A stretch of 14,025 bases of DNA. Source: Caldifarciminota bacterium. GTDB lineage: Bacteria > Hydrothermota > Hydrothermia > LBFQ01 > DSFT01. Of the stretch, positions 1-7,058 are shown one piece after another. The stretch spans positions 1 to 14,025 of the forward strand of contig WGAQ01000058.1 of assembly GCA_015494735.1 (NCBI GenBank). Direction: 5' to 3'. Position 1 is the stretch's first letter. The number at the start of each line of letters is the position of its first letter. A program made the position numbers and the translations under genes. Below the pieces are notes generated by a model. It was not told the DNA's origin. It worked only from the letters and a program-made list of their open reading frames with translations, and searched no databases.

Positions 1-1046
1 TAGCATCCTGCTCCGCGGCCACCGGCTCCAGAAGCGAAGGAAAAGAACTGATTTCCAGCGACCTGACCATTTATGTGGACTCCACCGCCCCTGTGGTCAG
101 CGATACCATCTTCCAGATTATGTCCTACAACGTGGAAAACCTCTTCGACACGGTCTATTCGGGAACGGAGTACAGGGACTATTCGCCCGGCACGAGCAAT
201 TACTCCCCCCGATTCTTCTGGATAAAGGTCCATCATGTGGAGAGGGTGATAAAGGATGCGGGGGCAGATATCGTGGGGCTTCAGGAGGTGGAAAGCATCA
301 TAAGCGTTCATGCCATACAGGAATCCCTGAGAGATGAGGGCTTCAGGTACTATGTGGTGGCGGACAGGCCCCAGAGGACAGCTGTCAACGTGGCCCTCCT
401 GAGCAAGTATCCCATAGTGTTCGCAAAGGGTTATTACACCATCCCCCGTGTCAGGAACGTCCTGCTGGCAGGCATTCTGATAAACGGTGACACCCTGTAC
501 GTCTTGGTGAATCACTGGAAGTCCAAGAGCGGACCCGAATCCATGAGAATCGAAATTGCGAAGGTGGTGAGGGCCATTGTGGACTCCATCCTCCTCAGGG
601 ACCCCGATGCCGACATAGTCCTGGTGGGGGACTTCAACACCCACCACGATGAGACCCAGAGCGATGTGGTGGCAGGGGACGCCTTCAATCCCAGAGTGGT
701 GGTGGGTCTGATAGATATCCTGAAGACCACGGGGGACAGGAAATTGCTGAAGAAGGGATATCTCTACAACCTGTGGTACGAACTCCCCGAGGACGAGAGG
801 GGCAGCCACTTCTTCGCGGGAAAGTGGGGGACGCTGGACCACATAATAGTGAGCGCAGGCCTGTTCGATGAAAAGGGTGTATCCTACGTGCCCGGCTCCT
901 TCCACGTATTCAAGCCCCCTTACCTGCTGACACCCTCCGGAATTCCATACAGGTGGCAGACCAACAGGGGACCCGGATTCACGGAGCACCTGGGGAAAGG
1001 CTTCTCCGACCACCTTCCACTGGTGGCATCCTTCGTGGCCCGCTGA
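1..1046 (+). CDS. Endonuclease/exonuclease/phosphatase (EEP) family lipoprotein, 5' end cut by window
   Basis: The reading frame is open from the window edge (first full codon at 3) to TGA at 1044-1046. Its first visible residues are A-S-C, and the codon before ends in TA, so it encodes Leu, Ile or Val. This gives an [LIV]-A-S-C lipobox, so the mature protein is probably a lipid-anchored envelope protein starting at the Cys (9-11). The GTG at 75 lies in the same frame but would drop the lipobox, so I do not use it as the start. All EEP (DNase I-like, Mg2+-dependent phosphodiesterase) signatures are present in order: SYNVENLF near 122, LQEVE near 280, NHWKSKSG near 510, VGDFNTHHD near 625, LDHII near 835 and FSDHLPL near 1003. 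The family cleaves phosphodiester or phosphomonoester bonds; the substrate (nucleic acid, lipid or sugar phosphate) cannot be told here. Secreted relatives often scavenge extracellular nucleic acid. Confidence 0.9.
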   Translation, partial: ASCSAATGSRSEGKELISSDLTIYVDSTAPVVSDTIFQIMSYNVENLFDTVYSGTEYRDYSPGTSNYSPRFFWIKVHHVERVIKDAGADIVGLQEVESIISVHAIQESLRDEGFRYYVVADRPQRTAVNVALLSKYPIVFAKGYYTIPRVRNVLLAGILINGDTLYVLVNHWKSKSGPESMRIEIAKVVRAIVDSILLRDPDADIVLVGDFNTHHDETQSDVVAGDAFNPRVVVGLIDILKTTGDRKLLKKGYLYNLWYELPEDERGSHFFAGKWGTLDHIIVSAGLFDEKGVSYVPGSFHVFKPPYLLTPSGIPYRWQTNRGPGFTEHLGKGFSDHLPLVASFVAR

Positions 1047-1080
1047 AAGGGAAGAACCTTTAAAAAGTTGCTCAAAACTT

Positions 1081-1093
1081 TAACATTTGAACC
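1081..1093 (+). promoter_or_regulatory. Putative -10 box (TAACAT) of a leaderless promoter
   Basis: TAACAT at 1081-1086 fits TANNNT and is followed by exactly 7 bases before the ATG at 1094. Transcription would start at or next to the ATG. No Shine-Dalgarno sequence precedes this ATG, and an in-frame TGA at 1088-1090 excludes an upstream start. An inverted repeat AAAGTT/AACTTT (1064-1069 and 1076-1081) overlaps the box. No clear -35 element is visible. Confidence 0.5.
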
Positions 1094-3829
1094 ATGACCT
1101 TTACGTTTCTCTTCTTTCTGGGATACTTCGGTAAAAACAAGGTCCAGTACAAGGATTTCCACTGGAAAGTGGCGGAAAGCCAGCACTTCAGGGTCTTTTA
1201 CTATCAGGGGGGAGACCACCTGAAGGATTTTGCCATCGGCGTGCTCGAAGAGGCCTTCAGGGAATACGTGAAGGTTATGCCCAGAACCCCGAAGGGAAAG
1301 ATTCCCGTTCTGATTTACAACTCCCCCGATGACTTCAGGCAGACCAACGTTATATTCAGCCTCATAGACGAGGGGGTGGGCGGATTCACGGAAGTGTTCA
1401 AGAGGAGGGTCGTGGTGCCATTTGCCGGCTCCTACGACGAATTCAGACACGTTCTCAGGCACGAACTGGTGCACGTATTCCAGTACGAGATGTTCAGCAG
1501 TACGCAGGGCCTCCTCTCCCAGAGCATGGGCAGGATACCCCTGTGGTCCATAGAGGGGATGGCCGAATACGTGTCCATCGGATGGGATATAACCGGAGAG
1601 GTCTACGTAAGGGACCTGGTTCTGAACGATCTCCTTGTCCCGGTCACGCAACTGGGCAACTACGGAGGGTATCTGATTTACAAGGAAGGGCAGGCCATCT
1701 ACTACTACATCGAGGAGGTTTATGGAAGACAGAAGGTCAGGGAGTTCATCTCCAACCTGGCCTTCACCATGAATATAGAGCAGACATTCCGCAAGACCCT
1801 GAACATCAGCATGGAGAACTTCTCGAAGGACTTCTCCCTCTGGCTCAAGGAGAAATACTATCCATACCTGGCCGACTTCGACCTGAAGGGCTACGCGGTC
1901 CAGATAACGGACAGGCAGAAGAATCAGGGGTACTTCAATATCGCACCGGACGTCTCTCCCGATGGGGACAGAATCGTATTCATAACGGACAGGAACGATT
2001 ACTCGGACATCTACGTGGCGAGCATCACCGGCAGGTATCAGAAGAAACTCATATCCGGAAACACCAGACCGGACCTGGAGAATCTTCACCTTCTGGAAGC
2101 AAAACTGGACTTCTCTCCAGATGGGAAGACCTTCACCTTCGTGGCGAGGGGTCCCGGATACGATATACTTTACATCGCAGACGCCCGAAATGGGAAAATC
2201 AGAAAGAAGATTCCGGTAAAGAGCCTGGATGGCATAAGGTATCCGGCTTTCTCCCCCGACGGAAAATCCATCGCACTGGTAGGGATGAAGGACGGGCGCT
2301 CCGATATATACGTGTACCATCTGGATAGCGGCGACATGATCCAGATTACGGACGACTACTTCACGGACCTCTTCCCCGTATTCGACGGGGAGGGTAACAT
2401 CCTCTTCATAAGCGACAGGAACGAAAACTTCTACAGATTCGGGGACTACGCCATATTCAGATACGACGGCGCGGGAGTGGAAAGGATAAGCCCCTATATG
2501 GGCAAGATACACTACATGGACGTGAGGAAGGGACATCCGGTCCTGGCCCTGGAATACAGGGGAACCATCAACCTGTTCGAATACAGGGACGGAAAACTCC
2601 ACAGGATAACCAACGTGGCCACAGGCATCTACTCCTTCTCCTTCGACAGGGAGGGGAATCTGATGGCCACCAGCATGCAGATGGACGGTGCAAGGGAAAT
2701 CCTGGTCTTCAACGAATTGAAGGTGTACGAAACCATCGACCCATCCCACTTCTCCAGGGAATCCAGATTCTACACCTACAAACCCGTGGACTATGTAAAC
2801 AAGCCCTACAGGGTGGCCTTCTCCATAGACTGGATTGCAGGGGTCGGCGGATACTCCACCCTCTACGGAGGAGCCGGTTATTTCACCATGGGCCTTTCGG
2901 ACTGGACGGGGGACAACTGGATCATATTCTCATCCGACCTGTACACACAGGACATAACCAACATGCAGTTCTTCCTGGACTACCTCTACCTGAAGAAGAG
3001 GTGGGACCTCAATATCAACGCCCACCAGTACTGGAGCTGGGCGATAGGTCTCCAGAACAACAGCATCTACGTTGCCCTGGATAAGAATCTGGGGGGATAC
3101 GCGCTCACCTATTACCCCTTCAACAGATTCGACAGACTGGAAATGGGTTTCGGATACGACTACAAGACCAGATACGTCGATGCCAACGGAGACTGGTATG
3201 CAGATTCGGTGGCATATCTGCACAATCCGTTCGCCTACGTGGGATTCTCCCATGACAGGGCCCTGTACTATCCATGGGGGCCGGTGGATGGAGACAGGCT
3301 GTTCGTGGGGCTCCAGTCCTCTCCAATCGGGGGTCTGCAATACCATATGTTCTTAGCAGATGCCAGAAAGTACTTCAGGATTTCCAGGTGGTACATATTC
3401 GCCTTCCGCCTCGCGGGGGGAAGGGTGTGGGGCAGAAACGCATACGACAACCCCTTCCTCTTCTACGATGTGAGGGGATGGAGGAGCATGACTTATTTCT
3501 TCGGAAACAACTTCTTCGTCCTGAACTCCGAGTTCAGGTTCCCATTCATAAGGAACATCACCTTTGGAATGCCCCCCATTCGCCTGAGCAACATAAGGGG
3601 AGCCCTGTTCTTCGACATGGGATACGCATGGTTCGATTACGAGGGCTTCAGGTTCTTCAATCCGGATGGCTCCCTGTCCTCCCCGAAGGCCGCTTTCGGA
3701 TTCAGCACCAGATGGTTCATCGGATTCGCCGATGTGATACTGGATATCGCCTGGAGGACGGACCTGAAACAGATGCTGGACCCCTGGAGCCAACCCATCT
3801 ATAGTTTATACTTTGGACTGGAATATTGA
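1094..3829 (+). CDS. Outer-membrane fusion protein: MA-like zinc peptidase, TolB/PD40 beta-propeller, Omp85-type barrel
   Basis: A 911-residue protein in three parts. (1) Residues about 20-260 resemble the peptidase MA / gluzincin fold: HELVH at 123-127 supplies two zinc ligands and the catalytic Glu124, and WSIEGMAEY (151-159) supplies the likely third ligand, Glu154. (2) Residues about 275-545 are a TolB/WD40-like propeller with repeated SPDG...I.F turns (288-291, 341-344, 387-390) and DIYV strands. (3) Residues about 565-911 are rich in aromatic beta-strands. They include VRGW at 793-796 followed by FVLNSEFRFPF (808-818), the pattern of the bacterial surface antigen (D15/Omp85) barrel, and the chain ends in an aromatic residue as barrels do. 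The N-terminus (residues 1-12) is a short hydrophobic stretch without basic residues, probably a minimal signal peptide. It is likely anchored in the outer membrane with the peptidase and propeller in the periplasm or outside. Substrate unknown. First gene of a group with queC, 19 bp downstream. Confidence 0.88.
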   Translation: MTFTFLFFLGYFGKNKVQYKDFHWKVAESQHFRVFYYQGGDHLKDFAIGVLEEAFREYVKVMPRTPKGKIPVLIYNSPDDFRQTNVIFSLIDEGVGGFTEVFKRRVVVPFAGSYDEFRHVLRHELVHVFQYEMFSSTQGLLSQSMGRIPLWSIEGMAEYVSIGWDITGEVYVRDLVLNDLLVPVTQLGNYGGYLIYKEGQAIYYYIEEVYGRQKVREFISNLAFTMNIEQTFRKTLNISMENFSKDFSLWLKEKYYPYLADFDLKGYAVQITDRQKNQGYFNIAPDVSPDGDRIVFITDRNDYSDIYVASITGRYQKKLISGNTRPDLENLHLLEAKLDFSPDGKTFTFVARGPGYDILYIADARNGKIRKKIPVKSLDGIRYPAFSPDGKSIALVGMKDGRSDIYVYHLDSGDMIQITDDYFTDLFPVFDGEGNILFISDRNENFYRFGDYAIFRYDGAGVERISPYMGKIHYMDVRKGHPVLALEYRGTINLFEYRDGKLHRITNVATGIYSFSFDREGNLMATSMQMDGAREILVFNELKVYETIDPSHFSRESRFYTYKPVDYVNKPYRVAFSIDWIAGVGGYSTLYGGAGYFTMGLSDWTGDNWIIFSSDLYTQDITNMQFFLDYLYLKKRWDLNINAHQYWSWAIGLQNNSIYVALDKNLGGYALTYYPFNRFDRLEMGFGYDYKTRYVDANGDWYADSVAYLHNPFAYVGFSHDRALYYPWGPVDGDRLFVGLQSSPIGGLQYHMFLADARKYFRISRWYIFAFRLAGGRVWGRNAYDNPFLFYDVRGWRSMTYFFGNNFFVLNSEFRFPFIRNITFGMPPIRLSNIRGALFFDMGYAWFDYEGFRFFNPDGSLSSPKAAFGFSTRWFIGFADVILDIAWRTDLKQMLDPWSQPIYSLYFGLEY

Positions 3830-3834
3830 GGAAA

Positions 3835-3842
3835 AGGAGGCG
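3835..3842 (+). promoter_or_regulatory. Ribosome binding site deciding the queC start
   Basis: AAAGGAGG lies just 3' of the previous stop codon, about 6-8 bases before the ATG at 3849. It selects that ATG over the in-frame upstream ATG at 3813, which lies inside the preceding gene. Confidence 0.7.
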
Positions 3843-3848
3843 TGGAAG

Positions 3849-4496
3849 ATGCGCAGGGCTCTGGTACTTCTGTCCGGAGGAATCGACAGCACCACCCTGC
3901 TCCATTACGTGAAGAAAACCCTGAGGAGAGAGGTGTACGCCATAAGCTTCAACTACGGACAGAGGCACAGCAGGGAACTGGAAATGGCAAAATGGCAGGC
4001 GAAGGAGGTGGGGGTCGTGGAGCACAGGATAGTGGACATCTCCTTCCTGAAGGACCTGGCCGTCTCCGCTCTCCTGGACGAAAAGGCGCAACTGCCCTCC
4101 TGGGAGGAGGCGCAGCAGGGAACCCCATCCACGTACGTGCCCAACAGGAATATGATACTCCTGTCCATCGCCATTTCCTATGCGGAGAGCAGGAGGATTC
4201 CCGAAATCTACTATGGAGCCCAGAGGCAGGACTACAGCGGATACTGGGACACCCGTCCCGAATTCATAGAGGCCATGAATAGGGTCCTCAAACTCAATCC
4301 GGATTTTCAGATTCAAATCATAGCCCCATTCGTCAACTACAGGAAGGCGGACATAGTACGCCTAGGGCTGAAGCTGGGGGTCAACTACGAGATGACCTGG
4401 AGTTGCTACAGAGGGGGCGATGAGCCCTGCGGAGTGTGTCCCAGCTGTGTGGACAGGGAGAAAGCCTTCAAGGAGGTGGGACTACATGTTAAGTGA
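3849..4496 (+). CDS. queC: 7-cyano-7-deazaguanine synthase QueC
   Basis: A 215-residue protein. QueC converts 7-carboxy-7-deazaguanine to 7-cyano-7-deazaguanine (preQ0) with ATP and ammonia, in the cytosolic pathway to queuosine-modified tRNA. The PP-loop SGGIDS (residues 9-14) binds ATP. YYGAQRQDYSGYWDTRPEFI (121-140) is the family's nucleotide/substrate segment. Four cysteines at 186, 194, 197 and 200 (C-x7-C-G-x-C-x2-C) form the structural zinc site. The length is slightly under the usual 220-230 residues. The start was chosen from the strong AAAGGAGG site and because MRRALVLLSGG is the family-typical beginning. It lies 19 bp after the outer-membrane fusion gene and overlaps the next gene by 11 bp. 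No queD, queE or queF lies in this window, so the other pathway genes must be elsewhere or absent. Confidence 0.93.
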   Translation: MRRALVLLSGGIDSTTLLHYVKKTLRREVYAISFNYGQRHSRELEMAKWQAKEVGVVEHRIVDISFLKDLAVSALLDEKAQLPSWEEAQQGTPSTYVPNRNMILLSIAISYAESRRIPEIYYGAQRQDYSGYWDTRPEFIEAMNRVLKLNPDFQIQIIAPFVNYRKADIVRLGLKLGVNYEMTWSCYRGGDEPCGVCPSCVDREKAFKEVGLHVK

Positions 4497-5544
4497 AATC
4501 CAAAAAGCCATCATAAAGCGCTCCTCCATAAGGATAATCCTCCCCGATGGTGAAATAGACATACTGAAGGGGCGAATTGTCAACGCAGAAAAGGGGGACA
4601 AGTACGGCGAAGAGGCCCTTCTGGAACTGATAAACTCGAAAGGGGAATGGAGGATAGAGCCACTGGAGCACACGCCGCCAACCACCATAACCGAAGGGTG
4701 GCTCATCCTGAAGGACAGGATTTTCCCCTCGAAGGGCTACAACGAGAACTTTTCGCTCCTGTTCAGCAAACTGGACTTCGACAGGGAGGAGCTGTTCAAA
4801 TTTATGAACTGGGTGAAGAATACCAGATTCACGGGATTCCTCGTGTCCACGGGAGGACTGCTCGCATTTTCGGAAGGGGAGCCCATGTATGCCCGCGCGC
4901 TGGTCCAGGGGAGCGTTTACACGGGTTCAGATGCATTCCTGCACCTGGTGAACTACGCCGGAGAACTCGACGTTTACATTGCCTCCCAGTCTGCGGTCAT
5001 GGTGTTCTCGTCGGCCATGCTCAATCCGTCCACCATGGAGCCATCCGAAATCCAGAGGATGAGGCTGAGATTCGCGGAGGAAGGGGAATCGGGAATAATC
5101 ATAACCCACGAGAGACTGGAGATATTCGACGATGGGCTGCGCATAGTCAATTCAACGGACACCTCTTTCACGACGAGAGCATTCCCCGACATAGAGAGGA
5201 AGGCCATAGTGGGAATTGCCGGTCAGGAGCCCCGACCCATCAGGGCCATGCTCATATCCACGGAGGACATCAAGCTCCTGCAGGACATATACGACAGGAG
5301 TTTGAAGATACTGGGGGGCAAGATAGGGAAAGAGATGCTCGAATCCATAATAGAGGAGAACGAGAATACGAGAAAGGACCCGGACAGGATGATAGCGACC
5401 ATGAGGACCATGCTGGAAAGGGCAAAGGACATAGGGGGGAAAGCCTGGTTGAAGAAGCACAGGGATGAACTCACGGACGGAATAGAGCAGATCAAAAACG
5501 AGGAGCTGAGGAAGAAACTGGAGAAGTTATTCGAGGGAATCTGA
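4486..5544 (+). CDS. Protein with two DUF4388/PATAN-like segments, helical C-terminus
   Basis: 352 residues from the ATG at 4486, which lies inside the queC end (11-bp overlap) and is preceded by AAGGAGG about 9 bases upstream, so it is translationally coupled. I do not firmly recognise the family. Residues 22-60 (a G-E-I-x-x-L-x-x-G-R-I-V-x-A-E-K-G start, then GEEALLELI and GEWRIEP) resemble the second half of a DUF4388/PATAN domain. Residues 116-165 (TGFLV, F-S-E-G-E-P-M-Y-A, DAFLHLVNYAGELDVYI) look like a second degenerate copy. Residues 200-255 look beta-rich. From 256 to the end the protein is strongly helical and charged, perhaps coiled coil. No signal peptide or membrane segment is seen, so it should be cytosolic. 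PATAN-type domains act in signalling, motility and polarity systems, but a role here is inference. Its 3' end overlaps the convergent gene by 18 bp. Confidence 0.8.
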   Translation: MLSEIQKAIIKRSSIRIILPDGEIDILKGRIVNAEKGDKYGEEALLELINSKGEWRIEPLEHTPPTTITEGWLILKDRIFPSKGYNENFSLLFSKLDFDREELFKFMNWVKNTRFTGFLVSTGGLLAFSEGEPMYARALVQGSVYTGSDAFLHLVNYAGELDVYIASQSAVMVFSSAMLNPSTMEPSEIQRMRLRFAEEGESGIIITHERLEIFDDGLRIVNSTDTSFTTRAFPDIERKAIVGIAGQEPRPIRAMLISTEDIKLLQDIYDRSLKILGGKIGKEMLESIIEENENTRKDPDRMIATMRTMLERAKDIGGKAWLKKHRDELTDGIEQIKNEELRKKLEKLFEGI

Positions 5545-6264
5545 GGAGGGTTTTCTCATCAGATAGAGCATAACGAGCAGGAGTATTGCGCCTGCAACCA
5601 GTCGCACCATCTGGGATTCGAAGAAACCCACCACCACGATACCAGCCATCACCAGGAGGAGATTCTCCATGGACCTGAACCTCCTGACCGGTTTGAGGAG
5701 GTGGAGCCTCATCTCCTCCCTGCGGTCCTCCAGTTCCATGGCCCTCCACCTCGATTCCCTGGCCACCTTCATCAGAAGATAGGCATCCTGGGGAGAGAAG
5801 TAATTCAGGTTCAACCTGTACATCTCCTCGATGGCCCTGGCCAGGTTGAGCAACTCCCTCTTCTTCCTTCCCATCTCCTGAAAGGAATCCCCTTCGAAAT
5901 CACCCGAATGTCTCCTGACGAAATCGATTATCTCTTGCACCAGAGAGCCGTGTATGGACCTCCTATCCGGAAGGCGGGCCTCTTCCCCCACGATGACCAC
6001 TATATCGTGAGAGATTAAGGAGAGCATCCTCCCCCCATCCAGTTTCAGAAAGAGTACGGAGAAATCCCCGAAGTCCTGGAAGTGGGAGTAGGGACTATCC
6101 ATCACTTCCTTCACGAATCCTTCCGGCAGAGGGAAGAGGATGTTTATGGGCTCATCCGGAGACATGAAGACGAGGACCTGATTCCCGTCGCTCACGAGGT
6201 CGAATATGGTATCCGGATTATTGATTTCGAGCACATCCTCTATCGAAATGGCAAAAGCCTTCAA
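5527..6264 (-). CDS. Two-helix C-terminal membrane protein with CorA-like architecture, no GMN motif
   Basis: 245 residues from a TTG start at 6264-6262, supported by GGAGG at 6278-6274 (9-base spacing). The layout is an alpha/beta N-terminal part (1-95), long charged helices (about 104-198), then two hydrophobic helices at about 200-215 and 219-236, and a short cytosolic tail. This order (soluble domain, long stalk helix, two terminal membrane helices) is that of CorA/MIT divalent-metal channels. Stretches such as residues 66-93 (a beta-strand run ending ISHDIVVIVGEE) recall the CorA N-domain. However, the Gly-Met-Asn signature expected at the end of the first membrane helix is missing (the loop reads E-S-Q), and the protein is shorter than typical CorA (about 315 residues). 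It could be a divergent CorA relative that does not transport, or an unrelated membrane protein. It converges with the DUF4388-like gene (18-bp overlap) and is divergent from the LOG-family gene. Confidence 0.78.
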   Translation of the reverse strand: MKAFAISIEDVLEINNPDTIFDLVSDGNQVLVFMSPDEPINILFPLPEGFVKEVMDSPYSHFQDFGDFSVLFLKLDGGRMLSLISHDIVVIVGEEARLPDRRSIHGSLVQEIIDFVRRHSGDFEGDSFQEMGRKKRELLNLARAIEEMYRLNLNYFSPQDAYLLMKVARESRWRAMELEDRREEMRLHLLKPVRRFRSMENLLLVMAGIVVVGFFESQMVRLVAGAILLLVMLYLMRKPSSDSLE

Positions 6265-6290
6265 ATTCCCTCTCCTCCGTTAGGATGGAA

Positions 6291-6296
6291 ATTATA
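6291..6296 (-). promoter_or_regulatory. Putative -10 box (TATAAT) for the minus-strand membrane protein
   Basis: Read on the minus strand, a perfect TATAAT lies at 6296-6291. It would give a transcript with a leader of roughly 20 bases carrying GGAGG (6278-6274) and the TTG start. No convincing -35 hexamer is found 16-18 bases upstream. Confidence 0.45.
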
Positions 6297-6304
6297 AAGA
6301 GTTC

Positions 6305-6314
6305 GGACCGGTCC
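6305..6314. promoter_or_regulatory. 10-bp perfect palindrome GGACCGGTCC between divergent genes
   Basis: The palindrome lies between the -10 boxes of the two divergent genes, where a regulator could act on both. It is short and may be chance; no second copy was noticed nearby. Confidence 0.25.
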
Positions 6315-6352
6315 ATCCCGTCCACGAGAAGGGGCCCGGAAGAGGCGGTCTT

Positions 6353-6365
6353 TAAACTTCAGGGT
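6353..6365 (+). promoter_or_regulatory. Putative -10 box (TAAACT) of a leaderless promoter
   Basis: TAAACT at 6353-6358 (TANNNT type) is followed by 7 bases and the ATG at 6366, the same spacing as at the genes starting at 1094, 11228 and 11319. No ribosome binding site precedes the ATG. Confidence 0.42.
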
Positions 6366-6815
6366 ATGAGGCAGGTTTCGGTGATAGGGGCATCCGTTGC
6401 AGATGAGGACCTATACCAGTTCGCGTACCATCTGGGAAGGGAACTCGGCAGGAGGAAGGTGGTGGTAATCAACGGGGGCAGGAGCGGTGTGATGGAGGCG
6501 GTATCCCGCGGGGTGAGGGAGGCGGGAGGAATAAGCGTGGGCATCCTCACCACGTACGACGGAAGCGATGCCAACGAGTACCTGACCATAAGGGTCAACA
6601 CGGGCATGAACTGGAACAGGAATCCCATAGTGGTGGCATCGGGGGAGGTAGTGATTGCCATAGGAGGAGCCTGGGGAACCCTATCGGAACTGGCATACGC
6701 GAAGATACTGGGAAAGCACATCATCGGATACAGAACCCACGATATAGAGGGAGTATTCCGGGTTCACAGCGTGGAAGAGGTCCTGAAGATTCTGGAGGAA
6801 TGGGGCATAATATGA
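6366..6815 (+). CDS. LOG-family (TIGR00725-type) Rossmann nucleotide-binding protein
   Basis: 149 residues, a normal length for the TIGR00725 branch of the LOG/SLOG superfamily. A beta-strand with VIGAS (residues 6-10) opens a Rossmann-like fold. VVVINGGRSGVMEAVSRG (32-49) is the nucleotide-phosphate loop, and GGAWGTLSE (100-108) is the family motif equivalent to PGGxGTxxE, whose Glu108 is the likely catalytic or binding acid. LOG enzymes cleave nucleoside monophosphates to base and ribose phosphate, while related proteins bind nucleotides or the molybdenum cofactor. The substrate here is open. I start at 6366 because family members begin at this strand and a TANNNT box fits it. An in-frame ATG at 6285 would add 27 residues of poorly conserved sequence. 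It is monocistronic and divergent from the membrane-protein gene. Confidence 0.88.
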   Translation: MRQVSVIGASVADEDLYQFAYHLGRELGRRKVVVINGGRSGVMEAVSRGVREAGGISVGILTTYDGSDANEYLTIRVNTGMNWNRNPIVVASGEVVIAIGGAWGTLSELAYAKILGKHIIGYRTHDIEGVFRVHSVEEVLKILEEWGII

Positions 6816-6923
6816 CATTTTACCAGGAAAAACATTCCCTACATTGAAAGTCGGAAATTTAAAACACCCCGAACGAAAATCCGGGAAGGGATGCGGGATT
6901 CGAGATGAAACACCCATTTCGCT

Positions 6924-6984
6924 TGATACTGGACAGGGGAAAATGGTAGAATTTCCGGCGATATCAGTCGAATGTGATACTGGA
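6924..6984. repeat. 10-bp direct repeat pair TGATACTGGA
   Basis: Identical copies lie at 6924-6933 and 6975-6984 in noncoding DNA. The sequence after each copy shows only loose likeness, so this may be an old duplication or chance. Confidence 0.45.
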
Positions 6985-6989
6985 GAATA

Positions 6990-7008
6990 TCAATGGAAAA
7001 TCCATTGA
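6990..7008. repeat. Inverted repeat TCAATGGA-AAA-TCCATTGA
   Basis: Perfect 8-bp arms with a 3-base loop. No T-run follows, so it is not an obvious terminator; it may be an operator or an RNA hairpin. Confidence 0.5.
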
Positions 7009-7032
7009 GGCAAGCACTGGACTGAATCAATG

Positions 7033-7052
7033 GGGTGGGGGTTTCCCCGCCC
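7033..7052. terminator. GC-rich hairpin between convergent genes, probable bidirectional terminator
   Basis: GGGTGGGG pairs with CCCCGCCC (one G-T pair) around a 4-base loop. It sits 6 bases past the stop codon of the minus-strand HMG-CoA lyase gene and downstream of the LOG-family gene. No strong T-run follows on either side. Confidence 0.5.
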
Positions 7053-7058
7053 TTCAAC

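Larger units (their letters stand above)
6816..7058. other. Intergenic region with short repeats, no gene recognised
   Basis: About 243 bp between the convergent LOG-family and HMG-CoA lyase genes. It holds a 10-bp direct repeat TGATACTGGA (6924-6933 and 6975-6984, 51 bp apart), an inverted repeat at 6990-7008 and a GC hairpin at 7033-7052. No convincing ORF or tRNA was seen. It could hold an untranslated small RNA or a worn-down repeat element. Confidence 0.6.

Noticed and set aside
1046..1061. AAAGG/CCTTT hairpin after the EEP gene as a terminator
   Set aside because: Only 5-bp weak arms and no T-run.
920..2749. 609-residue open frame on the minus strand
   Set aside because: It lies antisense to the fusion-protein gene, whose domains are clear. 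It stays open because the sense gene rarely uses TTA, CTA or TCA codons. The translation has no recognisable motif.
6285..6365. Upstream ATG extension of the LOG-family gene
   Set aside because: The extra 27 residues do not look like the fold, and the ATG at 6366 has a TANNNT box and the family-typical beginning. The call is not certain.
6889..6950. Small ORFs (for example ATG at 6905, 14 codons)
   Set aside because: Too short, with no ribosome site and no recognisable sequence.
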